This document shows, piece after piece, positions 60,721 to 64,000 of a stretch of DNA of 64,000 nt. The position numbers were made by a program, and so were the translations under genes. Under the pieces are notes generated by a model. It made no database searches, was not told where the DNA came from, and saw only the letters and a list, made by a program, of their open reading frames with translations. Position 1 is the first letter of the stretch. Each line of letters starts with the position of its first letter. Location: positions 682,001 through 746,000 of the forward strand of contig CBDCYF010000005.1 in NCBI GenBank assembly GCA_965224065.1, in the 5' to 3' direction. The DNA is from JAOTZA01 sp965224065 (GTDB taxonomy: Bacteria; Acidobacteriota; Thermoanaerobaculia; Multivoradales; JAHEKO01).

Positions 60721-62637
60721 CTACTTGTAGCTTCGTTGGGCGAGGTGGACGTTCTCGAATTCGAGCTCTTCCTTGTGCATCACCGGAGCGCTCTCCTCGC
60801 CGGCGAACTCCCAGGCCGCCACATAGGTGAAGTCCTCGTCGTTGCGCAGCGCCTCGCCTTCGGGGGTCTGGTGCTCGAGGCGGAAATGCGTGCCGCAGGA
60901 TTCCCGGCGCTCGACCGCGTCCAGACACATCAGCTCGGCGAGTTCGAAGAAGTCCGCCACCCGCCCGGCCTTTTCGAGCGACTGGTTGAGCTCCTGTCCC
61001 GTGCCCGGCACCCGAACGTTCTGCCAGTAGCTCTCACGCAACGCCCGAATCTTGCCGATGGCGTCGCGCAAGCCGTCCTCCTGCCGCGACATGCCGCAGA
61101 AGTCCCAGCAGATCGACCCCAGCTCGCGGTGAAACGAATCGACCGTGCGATTGCCCCCGACCGACAGCAGTCGCTCGATCCGCTCGCCGACCTCGGACTC
61201 AACGGATCGAAAAACCGACGATTCGGGGTCGGGCTTTTTCTCACCCATGTGCCGCGACAGGTAGTCGCCGATGGTGTAAGGCAGCACAAAATAGCCGTCC
61301 GCCAGACCCTGCATCAGCGCGCTCGCTCCCAGCCGATTGGCGCCGTGGTCCGAGAAGTTGGCCTCACCGACGACAAACAGACCGTCGAGGGTGCTCATCA
61401 GGTGATAGTCCACCCATAGCCCGCCCATGGTGTAGTGGGGAGCGGGATAGATCTGCATCGGGACTTCGTAGGGAACTTCTCCGGTGATGCGCTCGTACAT
61501 CTCGAACAGGTTGCCGTAGCGGTCGGCGATGGTATCGCGCCCCAGCCGTTCGATCGCGTCGGCGAAGTCGAGATAGACGCCACGCCCGGTAGACGCCACG
61601 CCGTAACCGGCGTCGCACACCTCTTTGGCGGCGCGCGAGGCGATGTCACGCGGCACCAGGTTTCCAAACGCCGGATACTTGCGCTCCAGGTAGTAGTCGC
61701 GCTCCTCGTCGGGGATCTCCTGCGGGCGGCGCTGGTCTCCCGACTGTTTGGGAACCCAGATCCTGCCGTCGTTACGCAGCGACTCGCTCATCAGCGTCAG
61801 CTTGGATTGATAGTCCCCGGCTTGGGGGATGCACGTCGGGTGGATCTGCGTATAGCAGGGGTTGGCGAACAGGGCGCCCCGCCGGTGGGCGCGCCAGATC
61901 GCGGTGGTGTTGCACCCCTTGGCGTTGGTCGACAGATAAAAAACGTTGGAGTAGCCACCCGTCGCCAGAACCACCGCATCGGCCGAGTGCGAGCGGATCT
62001 CGCCGGTGACCATGTCGCGGGCGACGATGCCGCGGGCGCGCCCGTCCTCGACCACCAGATCGAGCATCTCGGTGCGGGGAAACATCTCCACCTTGCCGGC
62101 CGCGATCTGCCGCGCCAGCGCCTGGTAGGCGCCCAGCAGAAGCTGCTGGCCGGTCTGGCCCCGTGCGTAGAACGTCCGCGAGACCTGGGCGCCGCCAAAC
62201 GAGCGGTTGGCGAGCTGGCCGCCGTATTCGCGGGCAAACGGGACCCCCTGCGCGACACACTGATCGATGATGTTGACGCTGACCTCGGCCAGCCGGTAGA
62301 CGTTGGCCTCCCGGGAGCGAAAGTCGCCGCCCTTGACCGTGTCGTAAAACAGCCGCCAGACGCTGTCGCCGTCGTTCTGGTAGTTCTTTGCCGCGTTGAT
62401 GCCGCCCTGGGCGGCGATCGAGTGGGCTCGGCGCGGGCTGTCCTGATAGCAGAAGCACCGGACGTGGTACCCGAGCTCGGCAAGGCTCGCCGCGGCCGAG
62501 CCGCCGGCCAGCCCCGACCCCACGACGATGACGTCGAAACGCCGCTTGTTGGCCGGGTTGACCAGTTGCAGATCAAAGCGGTGGCGCCGCCACTTGTCGC
62601 GCAACGGCCCGGAGGGAATCTTGGCATCCAGTTGCAT
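60721..62637 (-). CDS. sdhA: Succinate dehydrogenase/fumarate reductase flavoprotein subunit
   Basis: The 638-residue catalytic subunit oxidises succinate to fumarate. The FAD fold starts VIVVGSGLAGGSAAASLAEL. RAHSIAAQGGINAAKN includes His72, the residue covalently linked to FAD. HPTCIPQ and the substrate loop with GVDYHLMSTLDG-type sequence (WVDYHLMSTLDGLFVVGEA) are present, as is DHGANRLGASALMQGL. It sits three bases after sdhC and 13 before sdhB. The direction of the reaction cannot be fixed from sequence, but the aerobic-type context suggests the TCA cycle. Confidence 0.95.
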   Translation of the reverse strand: MQLDAKIPSGPLRDKWRRHRFDLQLVNPANKRRFDVIVVGSGLAGGSAAASLAELGYHVRCFCYQDSPRRAHSIAAQGGINAAKNYQNDGDSVWRLFYDTVKGGDFRSREANVYRLAEVSVNIIDQCVAQGVPFAREYGGQLANRSFGGAQVSRTFYARGQTGQQLLLGAYQALARQIAAGKVEMFPRTEMLDLVVEDGRARGIVARDMVTGEIRSHSADAVVLATGGYSNVFYLSTNAKGCNTTAIWRAHRRGALFANPCYTQIHPTCIPQAGDYQSKLTLMSESLRNDGRIWVPKQSGDQRRPQEIPDEERDYYLERKYPAFGNLVPRDIASRAAKEVCDAGYGVASTGRGVYLDFADAIERLGRDTIADRYGNLFEMYERITGEVPYEVPMQIYPAPHYTMGGLWVDYHLMSTLDGLFVVGEANFSDHGANRLGASALMQGLADGYFVLPYTIGDYLSRHMGEKKPDPESSVFRSVESEVGERIERLLSVGGNRTVDSFHRELGSICWDFCGMSRQEDGLRDAIGKIRALRESYWQNVRVPGTGQELNQSLEKAGRVADFFELAELMCLDAVERRESCGTHFRLEHQTPEGEALRNDEDFTYVAAWEFAGEESAPVMHKEELEFENVHLAQRSYK

Positions 62638-62640
62638 GAG

Positions 62641-63324
62641 CTAGCTCACGATCCCGCTCAACACCGCGAGAGGAAATGACAGGTTGCCCGCGGTGACGAC
62701 GAGGGCAAAAAGAAGCGCCAGACGCCGCCGCCACGAGTTAAACCGGGGGTGATTCCAGCCCAGCGACTGAAACAGGCTCCAGACTCCATGGTAGAGGTGC
62801 AGACCCAACGCGAGCTGCGCCACCATATAGAGACCCGCGACCCACCAGACGCCAAAGCCGGCCACCAGGTTGTGGTACGGGTCACCGGCCACAAAATCGG
62901 GGTGAGCCCAACTCCAACCAAAGGTGAAATGCGCCAGGTGATAGAGGATAAAAAGCGCCAGGATGACGCCCCCCCACCGCATGGTGCGCGAGGAATAGGT
63001 GGCGCTCTGCGTCGCCAGCGAGCGGTAGCGGTGCGGGCGTGCGGCGCGGCTCAGCCGGGTGAGCTGCCAGGCGGAGACGATGTGCAGCACGACCGCAGCC
63101 AGCAACCCCAGCCGCGCGATCCACAGGGCGCCGCCGTGCGGCAGGGCCGGGGTGCCCACCTCGCGCAGCCATTCGGCGTAGTGATTGAAGGCCTCGGGGC
63201 CCAGATAGACCTTGAGGTTGCCGACCATGTGGCCGAGGACAAACCCGGCGAGCGCCACGCCGGTCAGCGCCATGATCGCTTTCTTGCCGATCGCGGAACG
63301 AAAAAAACTCACCAGCCAGGACAA
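62641..63324 (-). CDS. sdhC: Succinate dehydrogenase cytochrome b558 subunit
   Basis: The 227-residue membrane anchor has five helices. The start is TTG at 63324, seven bases after GGGAGAGG. The opening SAIGKKAIMALTGVALAGFVLGHMVGNL contains the first haem-ligand His; other His residues lie in LLAAVVLHIVSAW, LYHLAHFTFGW and LHLYHGVWSLFQSLGWNHP. This single-subunit, two-haem anchor defines the B-type complex found in epsilonproteobacteria, Bacteroidetes and Acidobacteria-like groups. It leads sdhCAB, 59 bases after the poly(A) polymerase-like gene. Confidence 0.92.
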   Translation of the reverse strand: MSWLVSFFRSAIGKKAIMALTGVALAGFVLGHMVGNLKVYLGPEAFNHYAEWLREVGTPALPHGGALWIARLGLLAAVVLHIVSAWQLTRLSRAARPHRYRSLATQSATYSSRTMRWGGVILALFILYHLAHFTFGWSWAHPDFVAGDPYHNLVAGFGVWWVAGLYMVAQLALGLHLYHGVWSLFQSLGWNHPRFNSWRRRLALLFALVVTAGNLSFPLAVLSGIVS

Positions 63325-63383
63325 ATCTCGACCTCTCCCGTCTTGCTCAACCCGTCAAACCTATCTCACCGCCGGTTCGGTCC

Positions 63384-64000
63384 TCAAGGCTTCAACGCAC
63401 CGCGCCGACGGCGGCCCCGGCGGCGGCGCGGCCGGCGCTTGGCCGGTCCCTTCTCACGTCTGGGACGCGCCCGGGCGACCTTCCGCCACAGACCCAGCTC
63501 GGCGCGCCCTTGGCCGGTGGCTTCGACGGTGGTCTCGAAGAGAAAAAGCGCGTCGTCGAAATAGGGCCGGTGGCTGAAACGCACCCGCTCGGCGGTCTTC
63601 CACCTCCTCCGCCGCATCTGGTGGAGGCCCAGGATCGTCTGCGCCACCTGCTCGGCCTTTTGGCGCGCGAGCACAAAGCGGCGAAAAAACGGATCGATCG
63701 CCGCTCCGATCTTATCGCGTGCCCCGCGGACCCCGAGCGGGTCGCTACCCGGTTTGGAGTCGTTTGCCAGGGCCAGAAGGACGGTCGGCAGCAACAGCGC
63801 CGAGAACAGACCGATCTCGGAGAGAGGGTTTTTCTGGCGCACTCGCCGGTCGAGCAGCTCGAGCGTCTTGGAGTAATCCCCCAGGTCTTCGGTGGCGGTC
63901 TCGAGCAGCGCCTTGGCCTCGGGCAGGACCACGTCGAGGAGTCCGAGCTCGAGCATCCACTGGATGGCGGTACCGGAATGTCCACAGCGCAATAGTTGCC
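63384..64000 (-). CDS. Poly(A) polymerase-like nucleotidyltransferase, C-terminal part (partial)
   Basis: The gene enters from the right edge; about 205 codons are in the window. The frame is open through position 64000 (QLLRCGHSGTA precedes the first possible start codon), so the TTG at 63992 is not the start. The sequence LLRCGHSGTAIQWMLELGLLDVVLPE matches the C-terminal domain of bacterial PcnB proteins, as does the Arg-rich ending. PcnB adds poly(A) tails that speed RNA decay. The catalytic head is outside the window, so a CCA-adding enzyme cannot be fully excluded. It precedes sdhCAB on the same strand. Confidence 0.7.
   Translation of the reverse strand, partial: QLLRCGHSGTAIQWMLELGLLDVVLPEAKALLETATEDLGDYSKTLELLDRRVRQKNPLSEIGLFSALLLPTVLLALANDSKPGSDPLGVRGARDKIGAAIDPFFRRFVLARQKAEQVAQTILGLHQMRRRRWKTAERVRFSHRPYFDDALFLFETTVEATGQGRAELGLWRKVARARPRREKGPAKRRPRRRRGRRRRGALKP

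Overview
The window is dense, GC-rich (roughly two-thirds G+C), gene-packed DNA from a Gram-negative heterotrophic bacterium. Supporting signs are lipid A synthesis (lpxD), signal peptides and a lipobox, a single-haem-subunit (B-type-like) succinate dehydrogenase, polyhydroxyalkanoate granule proteins, GDP-mannose dehydratase, and a folP-cdaA-ybbR-glmM-pdxJ cluster. My best guess is an Acidobacteriota-like organism (Thermoanaerobaculia type). This is inference from gene content only; no search was possible. GTG and TTG starts are common and many genes are coupled by 1-8 bp overlaps.

Layout. 1-6.4 kb: the end of a flavin oxidoreductase, a zinc-ribbon membrane protein, an endonuclease/phosphatase-fold gene followed by a patatin lipase that seems to start at CTG, and a secreted LamG protein. 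6.4-12.4 kb: a carbon-nitrogen hydrolase and purA, an AmpG-like transporter with a secreted 'GVGE-repeat' protein, a repeat cluster, and a glycosyltransferase-methyltransferase fusion. 12.5-16.9 kb: patatin, phasin and PhaR-like repressor downstream of a promoter carrying three evenly spaced dyads, then two coupled ArsA-type ATPases. 17.0-21.4 kb: chaperones (DnaJ/CbpA-like, ClpB, Hsp20) with an unusual repeated dyad between clpB and hsp20. 21.5-23.5 kb: a lower-GC gene for a hydrolase with a membrane segment. 23.5-29.0 kb: a DUF885-like lipoprotein with lost metal ligands, a REC-PAS-GGDEF-EAL regulator and a kinase whose REC domain has Glu in place of Asp.

29.0-33.8 kb: an inverted-repeat element, YjbQ, a TetR regulator, lpxD and two related secreted proteins. 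33.9-38.7 kb: a TetR regulator translationally coupled to a three-subunit molybdenum hydroxylase whose FAD subunit carries the four-cysteine insert of 4-hydroxybenzoyl-CoA reductase. 38.7-46.2 kb: gmd, two uncharacterised genes, then folP-cdaA-ybbR-glmM-pdxJ (folate, c-di-AMP, peptidoglycan precursor, pyridoxal phosphate). 46.2-50.1 kb: a sigma-54 response regulator, recD2 and a second repeat cluster. 50.1-55.4 kb: an envelope cluster of uppP, an ECF sigma factor, a probable anti-sigma partner and a large membrane protein, with a divergent DUF4301-like gene. 55.6-64 kb: glnA (feedback-inhibited alpha type), a small membrane protein, a TVP38-family protein coupled to a disulfide oxidoreductase, sdhCAB and the end of a poly(A) polymerase-like gene.

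No rRNA, tRNA, CRISPR array, prophage or transposase gene was seen. The most interesting leads are regulatory DNA (PhaR-type triple operator, the clpB/hsp20 dyads, the TetR dyad centred on its own start codon), the nuclease-patatin pair with a CTG start, the asymmetric ArsA pair, and several enzymes or receivers with a replaced key residue.
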